DNA of 28,198 nucleotides, from IMG/VR virus record IMGVR_UViG_3300041809_000101, positions 1-28,198 of that record; one strand, 5' to 3'. A program made the position numbers and the translations under genes. The notes beneath the pieces are model-generated. The model ran no database searches and was not told where the DNA came from. It saw nothing but the letters and a program-made list of their open reading frames with translations. The stretch is from a virus. Every line of letters begins with the position of its first letter. Positions within the stretch are counted from its first letter, which is position 1. Shown here one piece after another: positions 8,092 to 13,116 of the stretch.

Positions 8092-8099
8092 TATTTAGA
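8092..8099 (-). promoter_or_regulatory. Late-type promoter box (TCTAAATA), proximal promoter of the WWER operon
   Basis: TCTAAATA on the minus strand lies about 50 bases before ATG 8041. It is the downstream member of a pair. The transcript would begin near 8086 and carry an inverted repeat (AACCA...TGGTT) before the AGGAG site. Confidence 0.55.
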
Positions 8100-8117
8100 T
8101 CCGAGGCAACCTGTTCA

Positions 8118-8125
8118 TATTTATA
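8118..8125 (-). promoter_or_regulatory. Perfect T4-consensus late promoter (TATAAATA) for the WWER operon
   Basis: The minus strand reads TATAAATA, identical to the T4 late consensus, in the 98-base gap between the 8140-8814 and 7250-8041 genes. Together with the box at 8092-8099 it gives the four-paralogue operon two promoters 26 bases apart. Confidence 0.75.
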
Positions 8126-8139
8126 TCCGTTTCAGACAC

Positions 8140-8814
8140 TTACTTTTCCAAAACAGGCACAGAGAACCGCAGCGATATCAGTTCCACCGGAGCTTCTACG
8201 GTATCGGAAGAGTCCCGTGTCATGCGGAAGAACAATTCACCAACTGGAGGAAAATTGGTGGTGTCAATTGTGATCGTGGTTGTCGAGAGTTGATTGATCG
8301 TGCCAGAACTGATGACCGCCGCTACGACTGGTGGTCCAAAGGGATTTGACTGAAGGACCGATCCGACAGGCACACAGCAGCTTTCAAATTTCCAGGCCAC
8401 CGTTCCTAGCGTGCTTGCGGTGCGCCAGACGGCATCGACGGACAAGGGGGTAGTCCAGCCTACCGGAAGCAGGAAATGGTCCTGTATGACCTCTCCTACG
8501 TCAAATGAGGCCACTCCTGTGAGGATGCCGGTGTCTTCCGTGTATGCGATGGCTTCAGGCCCCTGGTTCAATGGAGAAGAGAACCCAAGGCTGGCTTGCC
8601 CTTGTTGCACAGAAGCCGCCCGGTACATCAGATAGCGAACGTGAGCGTATTCTACCGCTTCGACTTTGAGAGGGTATCCACCGGCTTTCATGCCATCATG
8701 AACGACAGCACACCACTTGTCTGTATCGACGGTAATCTCGCCTGGAGCGCCAGTAAAGACTTCGGTCTGAGCAGTGGTGCCACGACGGAATTGTACGACT
8801 TTGAAATCTGCCAC
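8140..8814 (-). CDS. Tail-fibre-type protein with Mtd-like N-terminal domain
   Basis: This 224-residue protein starts at GTG 8814, five bases after a TCTAAATA box and without a Shine-Dalgarno. Residues 9-45 (FRRGTTAQTEVF, GAPGEITVDTDKW, then VVHDG and GGYPL) match the well-known repeat-like N-terminal segment of phage tail fibres and of the major tropism determinant, which anchors fibres to the baseplate. The C-terminal half (PVGWTTPLSVDAVWRTAS, VAWKFESCCVP, FFRMTRDSSDT and a final LISLRFSV) matches a jelly-roll pattern seen at the ends of many small phage fibre proteins. It is likely a short fibre or adsorption protein. There is no variable-repeat/reverse-transcriptase cassette nearby. Confidence 0.75.
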   Translation of the reverse strand: MADFKVVQFRRGTTAQTEVFTGAPGEITVDTDKWCAVVHDGMKAGGYPLKVEAVEYAHVRYLMYRAASVQQGQASLGFSSPLNQGPEAIAYTEDTGILTGVASFDVGEVIQDHFLLPVGWTTPLSVDAVWRTASTLGTVAWKFESCCVPVGSVLQSNPFGPPVVAAVISSGTINQLSTTTITIDTTNFPPVGELFFRMTRDSSDTVEAPVELISLRFSVPVLEK

Positions 8815-8819
8815 AGCAG

Positions 8820-8827
8820 TATTTAGA
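8820..8827 (-). promoter_or_regulatory. Late-type promoter box (TCTAAATA), five bases before GTG 8814
   Basis: The minus strand reads TCTAAATA-CTGCT-GTG, the exact five-base spacing seen at five other starts. It lies directly after the tandem stops TAG-TAA that end the 8833-9072 frame. The predicted mRNA starts at the G of the GTG codon. Confidence 0.6.
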
Positions 8828-8832
8828 GCTTA

Positions 8833-9072
8833 CTACTCAGCAAACGGATTTTGTGGAGATTCGCCTTTCAGGAATCTGATGAGGTTGTAAATGCCAAGGA
8901 ATCCTAGATAGGGGATAATCAGGGCGACAACTTCTGCGACGTGTCCTACGCCCTTCAAGAAATTCAGAAAAGATGACTTCTCTTCAGGAGTCAGGCTGTC
9001 CAAAACTTGCTTCTTTTCTTCCTTGGTCTTAGCAGCTTTCAATGCGTCAAAAATTGATTGTGGGTCTCTCAT
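8833..9072 (-). CDS. Small one-helix membrane protein (holin-like candidate)
   Basis: This 79-residue protein starts at ATG 9072 behind a GGAGGG site. Residues 1-40 are a charged amphipathic region with helix-forming KTKEEKKQ and PEEK segments. Residues about 43-66 form one hydrophobic helix (HVAEVVALIIPYLGFLGIYNLI) followed by RFLK and a short hydrophilic tail. It ends with TAG directly followed by TAA. Size, a single hydrophobic segment and a charged N-terminus would fit a small holin or another phage inner-membrane protein, but no specific family is recognised and no endolysin is visible next to it. Confidence 0.7.
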   Translation of the reverse strand: MRDPQSIFDALKAAKTKEEKKQVLDSLTPEEKSSFLNFLKGVGHVAEVVALIIPYLGFLGIYNLIRFLKGESPQNPFAE

Positions 9073-9089
9073 TGGGAACCCTCCAACCG

Positions 9090-9097
9090 TATTTAGG
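9090..9097 (-). promoter_or_regulatory. Late-type promoter box (CCTAAATA) for 8833-9072
   Basis: CCTAAATA on the minus strand. The predicted start at 9084 would give a 12-base leader beginning with GGAGGG, so the Shine-Dalgarno would be the first bases of the message. Confidence 0.6.
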
Positions 9098-9101
9098 CGC
9101 T

Positions 9102-9539
9102 CTACTTGATGCTGATTGTCCGTGTGATGACTTCTTCTTCCTCGCCGTCTTCACCTTCTTTGTTTGGAGTTTTGATAGTAGTCTTCCAACCAATGAAAAA
9201 TTCGGTAGGAGCCTCTTCGATCATTTCCACCGCTCCCAGGACCATTGTCTGAATGTGACGCCGGAAATAGACTAGTTCCAATTTTTGATCGACTGCCAGG
9301 ACGGGATCGCCGGAAAGCACATTGAACGGAACGCCATCAATTTCAAAATGGCCGTCTCGTAGGTCTACAGCGTAAGTGTGATCGTCATTGAAAATCCCGA
9401 ATACTTCAACATCGGCCTTCCGTTGAACTACGTCATAGTATGCGCTGCGAGTAGGATCGAGTACGGAAACATCTTCTGGAGTTTGTTGGATGAGGGTGCC
9501 GTCGTTGAGATGGCATTCAAAGAGATACGAGAGCTTCAT
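9102..9539 (-). CDS. Conserved small phage protein, paralogue of the 115-501 product
   Basis: This 145-residue protein starts at ATG 9539, chosen because the paralogue at 115-501 begins at the equivalent residue (MKLSYLFEC versus MALDYLFEC) and because a TATAAATG box lies exactly five bases upstream. A longer frame to 9665 is open but overlaps the HNH gene. Shared features are a DGT..QQT segment, Asp-Val-Ser, a Ser-Ala-Tyr-Tyr-Asp-Val motif, VDLRDGHFEIDGVPF, YFRRH and FIGWKTTI. Compared with the paralogue it has an acidic insertion near the C-terminus (KEGEDGEEEE). Function is unknown; late expression is inferred from the promoter. Confidence 0.8.
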   Translation of the reverse strand: MKLSYLFECHLNDGTLIQQTPEDVSVLDPTRSAYYDVVQRKADVEVFGIFNDDHTYAVDLRDGHFEIDGVPFNVLSGDPVLAVDQKLELVYFRRHIQTMVLGAVEMIEEAPTEFFIGWKTTIKTPNKEGEDGEEEEVITRTISIK

Positions 9540-9544
9540 AATGA

Positions 9545-9552
9545 CATTTATA
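9545..9552 (-). promoter_or_regulatory. Late-type promoter box (TATAAATG), five bases before ATG 9539
   Basis: The minus strand reads TATAAATG-TCATT-ATG, seven of eight bases matching the T4 late consensus. It contains the TAA stop codon of the HNH gene, so promoter and stop overlap. This separate promoter would uncouple the 9102-9539 gene from the inserted endonuclease gene. Confidence 0.6.
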
Positions 9553-10048
9553 CAGCAGTTCTTCGTGCTGTTTGATGTGGACATTCTGCGCCCGACCGCT
9601 TGGCGAAATTGCAATTCGCACAAAGAACTTGAAAGCCTTCCGGCCAATTGTTCTTCTTGAGCCAATAGACGAATCCATTGCCGCCCATTGACACTTTTTG
9701 ATTTTGTCTCTTGACTTGATTCGCATCGCCTTGCGCCATGCCGATCTCACGTCGGTGTGCCGCTCCATCGCCATTGATGTGGTCGATGGTGAGGAATGGG
9801 ATTCCTTTCTCGCCACAACACGCACACTCTGGAATTTCTTTGCTGTAATGTTGAAGAGCTTCTAGTCTTGCATTCTGATAACAACGCTTCTGTGTGGTTA
9901 GGAATTTTTCACGGTTGTTCTTGCGCCATTCTTTCATGTACGCATTGTGGTTTTTACGATATTCCTTTCCACCTTCTGTTTCGTACCAACCTCGTTGCCG
10001 GATAGCACCTTCCGTAATGTGAGCTTCATCTCGTTTCCATCTACTCAT
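9548..10048 (-). CDS. Free-standing HNH homing endonuclease
   Basis: This 166-residue protein is taken from ATG 10048 with GGAGG nine bases upstream. The frame is open further, to a TTG at 10111, but that start has no ribosome binding site. It has the zinc-binding HNH layout of phage free-standing endonucleases: CxxC at residues 75-78, TIDHINGDG with the catalytic His at 90, a long linker including FVYWLKKNNWPEGF, and the second zinc pair CANC at 143-146, followed by CPH. The Lys/Arg-rich N-terminal 65 residues probably bind DNA. It likely cuts phage DNA lacking the gene and promotes its own spread. It sits between two virion-type genes as a mobile insertion, and its translation start is embedded in a hairpin (10057-10086). 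Confidence 0.9.
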   Translation of the reverse strand: MSRWKRDEAHITEGAIRQRGWYETEGGKEYRKNHNAYMKEWRKNNREKFLTTQKRCYQNARLEALQHYSKEIPECACCGEKGIPFLTIDHINGDGAAHRREIGMAQGDANQVKRQNQKVSMGGNGFVYWLKKNNWPEGFQVLCANCNFAKRSGAECPHQTARRTAV

Positions 10049-10056
10049 AAAACAAA

Positions 10057-10086
10057 ACCTCCGAGAGTTGTTATACTCCCGGAGGT
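10057..10086 (-). terminator. Hairpin with T-rich tail that also contains the HNH ribosome binding site
   Basis: On the minus strand an 11-bp stem (ACCTCCGGGAG paired with CTCTCGGAGGT, one G-U pair, 8-base loop) is followed by TTTTGTTTT and then the HNH start codon. The form is that of an intrinsic terminator for transcripts coming from the 10132-10701 gene. The 3' arm contains the GGAGG Shine-Dalgarno of the endonuclease, so the same structure would block its translation. Both functions are inferred from the structure. Confidence 0.7.
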
Positions 10087-10131
10087 ATCTATGCACCAGT
10101 TTTCCTCTCAATCAGGTAAACTTATAAGTCC

Positions 10132-10701
10132 TTAATTTTCATCATATTGGAGCGTTGTGGTGGTGGTAGCCATATCACCAGCGGCAGCGGACGAAGTGGT
10201 CTGAATCTGTGTGGTCAAGTACTGTGTGTATCCATTTGCGACCAACGTTGACGTTGGAGCCGCATCATACGGGCCAGTGGTCGAGAAGTTTACAGAGCTA
10301 CCAGAGCCAATGGCTACCGGGGCGCTCGTGTAATTCGTTGGGGAACCACCCATCGCTGTCGTAGACGGTCCACCATAAGTGCTAGTGACTGCGCCGACCA
10401 AACTGATGCCTGTTGCCAACGCACCAGCCGGGGAAGTTCGAGCCGACCACTTGCAGTTCAAAATTTCGTTGAACGGTGTGGTAAATTTTCCGTACTGGTA
10501 TTTGATGAAAGAGTTCTGTCCAGCTACGATTGGCGCAGCCGAATAAGCCGTTCCAGAGTTAGCTGTGCAGTCATCAACGCTCTTCCAGTTTACGTCTGTG
10601 GCATAGTGGGTGTCGCCGCCGAAGCCACTCTGAGTTGTGCCATGAGCCGGGGAGCCAGTAGCCGTCCCGTTATCTTCGCACCAGTTAAATGTTGCTGCCA
10701 T
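10132..10701 (-). CDS. Putative virion-associated protein, 189 residues
   Basis: Start ATG 10701 follows an ACGGAG site. The protein (MAATFNWCEDNG, then NWKSVDD, SFIKYQYGKFTTPFNEI, SVNFSTTGP, a YTQYLTTQIQTTSSAAAGD segment and an LQYDEN end) follows a pattern I associate with small structural proteins of environmental tailed phages. It is rich in Gly, Ser, Thr and Ala and probably all beta, with no signal or membrane segment. It has its own perfect TATAAATA promoter and is followed by the terminator-like hairpin at 10057-10086, so it may be an independently and strongly expressed unit, as expected of an abundant virion component. The exact location in the particle is unknown. Confidence 0.75.
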   Translation of the reverse strand: MAATFNWCEDNGTATGSPAHGTTQSGFGGDTHYATDVNWKSVDDCTANSGTAYSAAPIVAGQNSFIKYQYGKFTTPFNEILNCKWSARTSPAGALATGISLVGAVTSTYGGPSTTAMGGSPTNYTSAPVAIGSGSSVNFSTTGPYDAAPTSTLVANGYTQYLTTQIQTTSSAAAGDMATTTTTLQYDEN

Positions 10702-10731
10702 GTCTTTTTCTCCGTTGTAAATCCGTAATTG

Positions 10732-10743
10732 AGAGGATTCTCT
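10732..10743 (-). promoter_or_regulatory. Small hairpin at the predicted 5' end of the 10132-10701 mRNA
   Basis: The minus strand reads AGAG-AATC-CTCT, a 4-bp stem with a tetraloop whose first base (10743) is the predicted late transcription start, five bases after TATAAATA. The stem is short, so this is weaker than the one at 515-530, but the position is equivalent. Confidence 0.3.
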
Positions 10744-10748
10744 TATGC

Positions 10749-10756
10749 TATTTATA
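10749..10756 (-). promoter_or_regulatory. Perfect T4-consensus late promoter (TATAAATA) for 10132-10701
   Basis: TATAAATA on the minus strand lies in the 59-base gap after the 10761-11153 gene. It would give a 42-base leader to ATG 10701 with an ACGGAG ribosome binding site. Confidence 0.75.
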
Positions 10757-10760
10757 CCGT

Positions 10761-11153
10761 TTACAATCCTCCGTAATCTTCCGGTATATAAGGCGTTAAC
10801 AAAGTTGTATTGGGCTTCGATGACACGCCAGGATTCACCGTAGCCAGCCCTTCAAAAACCTTGGTGACCAATCCGCTCAGATCTTGAATCGTCACATCAT
10901 AGACATAACGAGTAGGAGTAAGACCGGCAGTCTCCGTGTTAGGTAGAGTAACTGTAATCACGCCACCTGAAAAATTTGAATCATCAATGTTCATCTGCAC
11001 GGCATACACCGTCGCATAAGAACGCCGAATCTGACACACAGCGGTATACCCTGTCAAATCAATGGCATTACCGTTCGTGGCGTCTGTGACAGGAGGAAAC
11101 GTGGCCGTGAAATCCGACCCTTGGTCAATGTACATGTCAATGTTCTTAGCCAC
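10761..11153 (-). CDS. Small beta-rich phage protein, possibly baseplate/neck-associated
   Basis: This 130-residue protein starts at GTG 11153 with AGAGGA just upstream. The sequence (MAKNIDMYIDQGSDFTATF, then DLTGYTAVCQIRRSY, FSGGVITVTLPNTETAGL and YVYDVTIQDLSGLVTKVFEGLATVNPGVS) has the alternating pattern of an immunoglobulin-like fold. It resembles short phage proteins with the DLTGYT.....R and Y.YD(V/L) motifs found next to tail genes. There are no targeting signals. No promoter box lies directly upstream, so it is probably co-transcribed with the lipoprotein gene 21 bases upstream. A structural role is likely but unproven. Confidence 0.7.
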   Translation of the reverse strand: MAKNIDMYIDQGSDFTATFPPVTDATNGNAIDLTGYTAVCQIRRSYATVYAVQMNIDDSNFSGGVITVTLPNTETAGLTPTRYVYDVTIQDLSGLVTKVFEGLATVNPGVSSKPNTTLLTPYIPEDYGGL

Positions 11154-11174
11154 GTTTCCTCTTATCTGTTCCTG

Positions 11175-11717
11175 TTACTTCTTCACTACGAGCGCAGCAG
11201 CGGCAACCTTTGTTGCTTCTGCCTTCACACCGATCTTCTTCAACAGAGACTTATCCGAATGGGATAGAGCAAGCATCGGGGATACCGTAGGAGCCTTCGC
11301 AGCAGCCATCGTAACTGTCTGAGAGCCAAGTTGCTGCAAGAAGATGTCGATTGCTGTCTGGACCGCAGTGATTGCAGCCTGGACCGCAGGAGCATTTGTT
11401 CCAAACGCCGGGGCGACAACCTTAGCGAAAGCCGCTGTGATATTGGCGATCTTCACTGGATTGGTATCTGTGCTGTTCAATTCCGCAATGGAAGTTGTCA
11501 CAGCGCCGGATACGCCGGTTGCATACGTAGAAACCTGTGCAGCAACATCAGGACTGACTGCGCCTGTTGCTACCAAGGCTTGTGTAACGACTACGGCCAC
11601 GGATGCAGCGTCACCGACAGCATTCAAAGCAGTAACCAAATTGGACGGGGTGGTCGTACCGCAGCCTGTCAAAAGCAGGACGCAGACGAGAAAACATGAA
11701 ACGAGTGATTTCATCAT
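11175..11717 (-). CDS. Ala/Val/Thr-rich lipoprotein
   Basis: This 180-residue protein starts at ATG 11717 (a second ATG follows immediately). The N-terminus is a textbook lipoprotein signal: K3, a hydrophobic core (LVSCFLVCVLLL), and the lipobox L-T-G-C with the lipidated Cys at 19, followed by GTTTPSN. The mature part is helical and rich in Ala, Val and Thr, with several amphipathic helices (NAVGDAASVAVVVTQALVAT; AAITAVQTAIDIFLQQL) and a basic C-terminus ending VVKK. It should be anchored in a host membrane, which is unusual inside a tail gene cluster. Candidate roles are lysis (outer spanin-like) or superinfection exclusion, but it is longer than typical outer spanins and no inner partner is recognised. 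Confidence 0.8.
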   Translation of the reverse strand: MMKSLVSCFLVCVLLLTGCGTTTPSNLVTALNAVGDAASVAVVVTQALVATGAVSPDVAAQVSTYATGVSGAVTTSIAELNSTDTNPVKIANITAAFAKVVAPAFGTNAPAVQAAITAVQTAIDIFLQQLGSQTVTMAAAKAPTVSPMLALSHSDKSLLKKIGVKAEATKVAAAALVVKK

Positions 11718-11737
11718 AGTTTGAGTAACCTCACCTG

Positions 11738-11745
11738 TATATATG
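11738..11745 (-). promoter_or_regulatory. Possible late promoter variant (CATATATA) for the lipoprotein gene
   Basis: CATATATA on the minus strand differs from TATAAATA at two positions. The predicted start at 11732 would give a leader beginning GAGG, which is the Shine-Dalgarno itself, matching the short-leader pattern at 9072 and 21587. Weak on sequence alone. Confidence 0.35.
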
Positions 11746-11750
11746 AGCGC

Positions 11751-12251
11751 CTATTTTGCGCTTACGAAGTCTTTGAGTCTTTGTGCTGTTTCGAGCACAG
11801 CTTCCACAGTCACACGGCCTGGAGTCATCTCAATTTCAGTGCCTCTGCCGCCTTCTTTACGTGGCAACCAGAAGTCGCCATCCTTGTCTTTGTAGGTCTT
11901 TTGCAATTCCTTCAAGTAAGGTTCAATCTTGGTCTTTGGCAGCATTCCGATATCCACATAGAAGACCATCTTCTGTCTTTTCGACGCTTCAATTTCGAGC
12001 GCCATTTTGAGCAATTCGACATTCATCCAGGTCTGTTGCTCGGTTGAATTCTTTTCTTCTTCCATAGTCTCTTCTTCCTTCTTCACTTCTTCTACGACAG
12101 GTTCCACAACGGGTTCTGCCATTCCTTCAGGCGGTGGTAGAGAAGCCAGCAAATCTGCCGTCGTTCCCTCAAACACTACCGGGTCCGCAGAGCATGAATT
12201 CTCTGTCGGATATTCTTCTTCTTTTGTGCCAAACAACCAATCCCAATTCAT
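11751..12251 (-). CDS. Hypothetical protein with acidic N-terminal half
   Basis: This 166-residue protein starts at ATG 12251, two bases after the TAA of the upstream gene (TAA-TT-ATG), with a GAAGAG site inside the upstream coding region. Residues about 1-72 are disordered-looking and acidic (KEEEYPTEN, PVVEPVVEEVKKEEETMEEE). Residues about 73-166 look folded and alpha/beta: MNVELLKMALEIEASKRQKM, then FYVDIGMLPKTKIEPYLKEL and the end VEAVLETAQRLKDFVSAK. It has no recognised family, signal or membrane segment. Position between virion genes suggests a structural or assembly role. Confidence 0.7.
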   Translation of the reverse strand: MNWDWLFGTKEEEYPTENSCSADPVVFEGTTADLLASLPPPEGMAEPVVEPVVEEVKKEEETMEEEKNSTEQQTWMNVELLKMALEIEASKRQKMVFYVDIGMLPKTKIEPYLKELQKTYKDKDGDFWLPRKEGGRGTEIEMTPGRVTVEAVLETAQRLKDFVSAK

Positions 12252-12253
12252 AA

Positions 12254-12568
12254 TTACTCTTCGTATCCGTAGACTACGGCATTCACACCCGTGGCGCTTG
12301 ATCGCACATAGACAAATTGTCCCTGCGTAAGCACGAAGCCAGAGCGTTCATAAACTTCAAGCGGGTAGACCGTCACGTCATATGCAACGTACTGATCGTT
12401 CGAGATTGAAGATGATGTAGTGAGAGCGATGCGAACCTGTACTGGACTGCTTGTCCGGTTCACCATGCACATCGAAAACGATGCTGTTTTGGTATTCGGC
12501 ACAGTGTACAGAAGCGTGTCCGTCGCCGCATTTGTGATGTCAAGTGATGATAATTTTCCCGATGCCAT
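12254..12568 (-). CDS. Small virion protein of a type common in environmental T4-like phages
   Basis: This 104-residue protein starts at ATG 12568 after AGAGAGG. The pattern is MASGKLSSLDI, DTLLYTVPNTKTASFSMCMVNR, VQVRIAL, YVAYDVTVYPLEVYERSGFVL and ending VVYGYEE. It matches a small beta-sandwich protein often encoded next to fibre and baseplate genes in cyanophage-like myoviruses (typical motifs: LYTVPxGKTA, N(R)xxxPVxVRIA, LERTG(I/F)VL, VVYGxEE). It probably decorates a tail structure or fibre. It is in an operon with the genes on each side, with 9-base and 2-base gaps and no promoter between. Confidence 0.75.
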   Translation of the reverse strand: MASGKLSSLDITNAATDTLLYTVPNTKTASFSMCMVNRTSSPVQVRIALTTSSSISNDQYVAYDVTVYPLEVYERSGFVLTQGQFVYVRSSATGVNAVVYGYEE

Positions 12569-12577
12569 AGTTCCTCT

Positions 12578-12868
12578 CTAATATAGACTTGTCATTGATC
12601 CTGCAAAACGGACACGACCTTTTGTCAAGTCATTGCTACCGCCCACAAGTGTTGCCACACCGCTCGGAGAAATTGTAATGTCTCCCGTGACCGTCACATT
12701 CGCAAACGTTCCGTTGCTCTGACAAACCAAAATCTGCCCTGATGCCTGAGAAGTGATCGAAAGAATGGAGCCAGCACTACTCAAAGAATTGACGACGCCG
12801 ACCATCTGGTTGTCTTTTTGACGCCACTGGTCCAACGTATCGGTAAGCAATATAGTAGCAATTGGCAT
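12578..12868 (-). CDS. Small putative fibre/structural protein
   Basis: This 96-residue protein starts at ATG 12868 after GGAGAAGG. The N-terminus (TILLTDTLDQWRQKDNQMVG) is a motif shared by short phage fibre-associated proteins, where a helix is followed by beta repeats. The rest, ILVCQSNGTFANVTVTGDITISPSGVATL, is a typical fibre-shaft-like strand repeat, and it ends KGRVRFAGSMTSLY. It lies one base from the stop of the coiled-coil gene upstream. It is likely a minor virion component associated with the small proteins around it (inference from context). Confidence 0.7.
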   Translation of the reverse strand: MPIATILLTDTLDQWRQKDNQMVGVVNSLSSAGSILSITSQASGQILVCQSNGTFANVTVTGDITISPSGVATLVGGSNDLTKGRVRFAGSMTSLY

Positions 12869-12869
12869 G

Positions 12870-13115
12870 TTATTCCTTCTCCAAAATCTGTCTTACAAGG
12901 ACTTTCAATTCATCAACTTCCTTCCGAAGAGTATTTAGTTCCGCTTCCCGGCGACGTTCTTCACCCAATTTTTCTAAGGCCCGTCGATGCCGGTTCAAAT
13001 ACTCATTCAAGGCGTTCTTGTTCGTGTTTACCAAACCCATGCTAAAAGTGTCACGTACCAAGTTGGTGTTGTCCTTGATGGCGACATATCGTGGTACTGC
13101 TGCGATTTTTTTCAT
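12870..13115 (-). CDS. Small coiled-coil protein downstream of the DUF4815 gene
   Basis: This 81-residue protein starts at ATG 13115, one base after the TAA of the giant upstream gene (TAA-T-ATG), with no good Shine-Dalgarno, so translational coupling is likely. Residues 1-35 (MKKIAAVPRYVAIKDNTNLV, RDTFSMGLVNTN) form a conserved-looking basic head. Residues 36-81 are heptad-like with many Glu, Lys, Arg and Leu (ALEKLGEERRREAELNTLRK, EVDELKVLVRQILEKE), consistent with a coiled coil. The pairing with the DUF4815 protein suggests it binds or assembles with it. A TAAATA at 12932-12937 lies inside the gene. Confidence 0.75.
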   Translation of the reverse strand: MKKIAAVPRYVAIKDNTNLVRDTFSMGLVNTNKNALNEYLNRHRRALEKLGEERRREAELNTLRKEVDELKVLVRQILEKE

Positions 13116-13116
13116 A

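Noticed and set aside
8140-8814. Diversity-generating retroelement with an Mtd-like target
   Set aside because: The N-terminal domain resembles Mtd, but there is no reverse transcriptase, no template repeat, and no C-type lectin variable region at the C-terminus.
8833-9072. Firm assignment as holin
   Set aside because: A single hydrophobic helix and small size are not enough, and no endolysin or spanin neighbour supports it. It is kept only as a candidate.
9540-9665. Longer N-terminus for the 9102-9539 protein
   Set aside because: It would overlap the HNH gene, has no support from the 115-501 paralogue, and reads through the promoter box.
10049-10111. HNH protein starting at TTG 10111
   Set aside because: No Shine-Dalgarno is present and the extension would translate the hairpin. 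ATG 10048 has GGAGG at good spacing.
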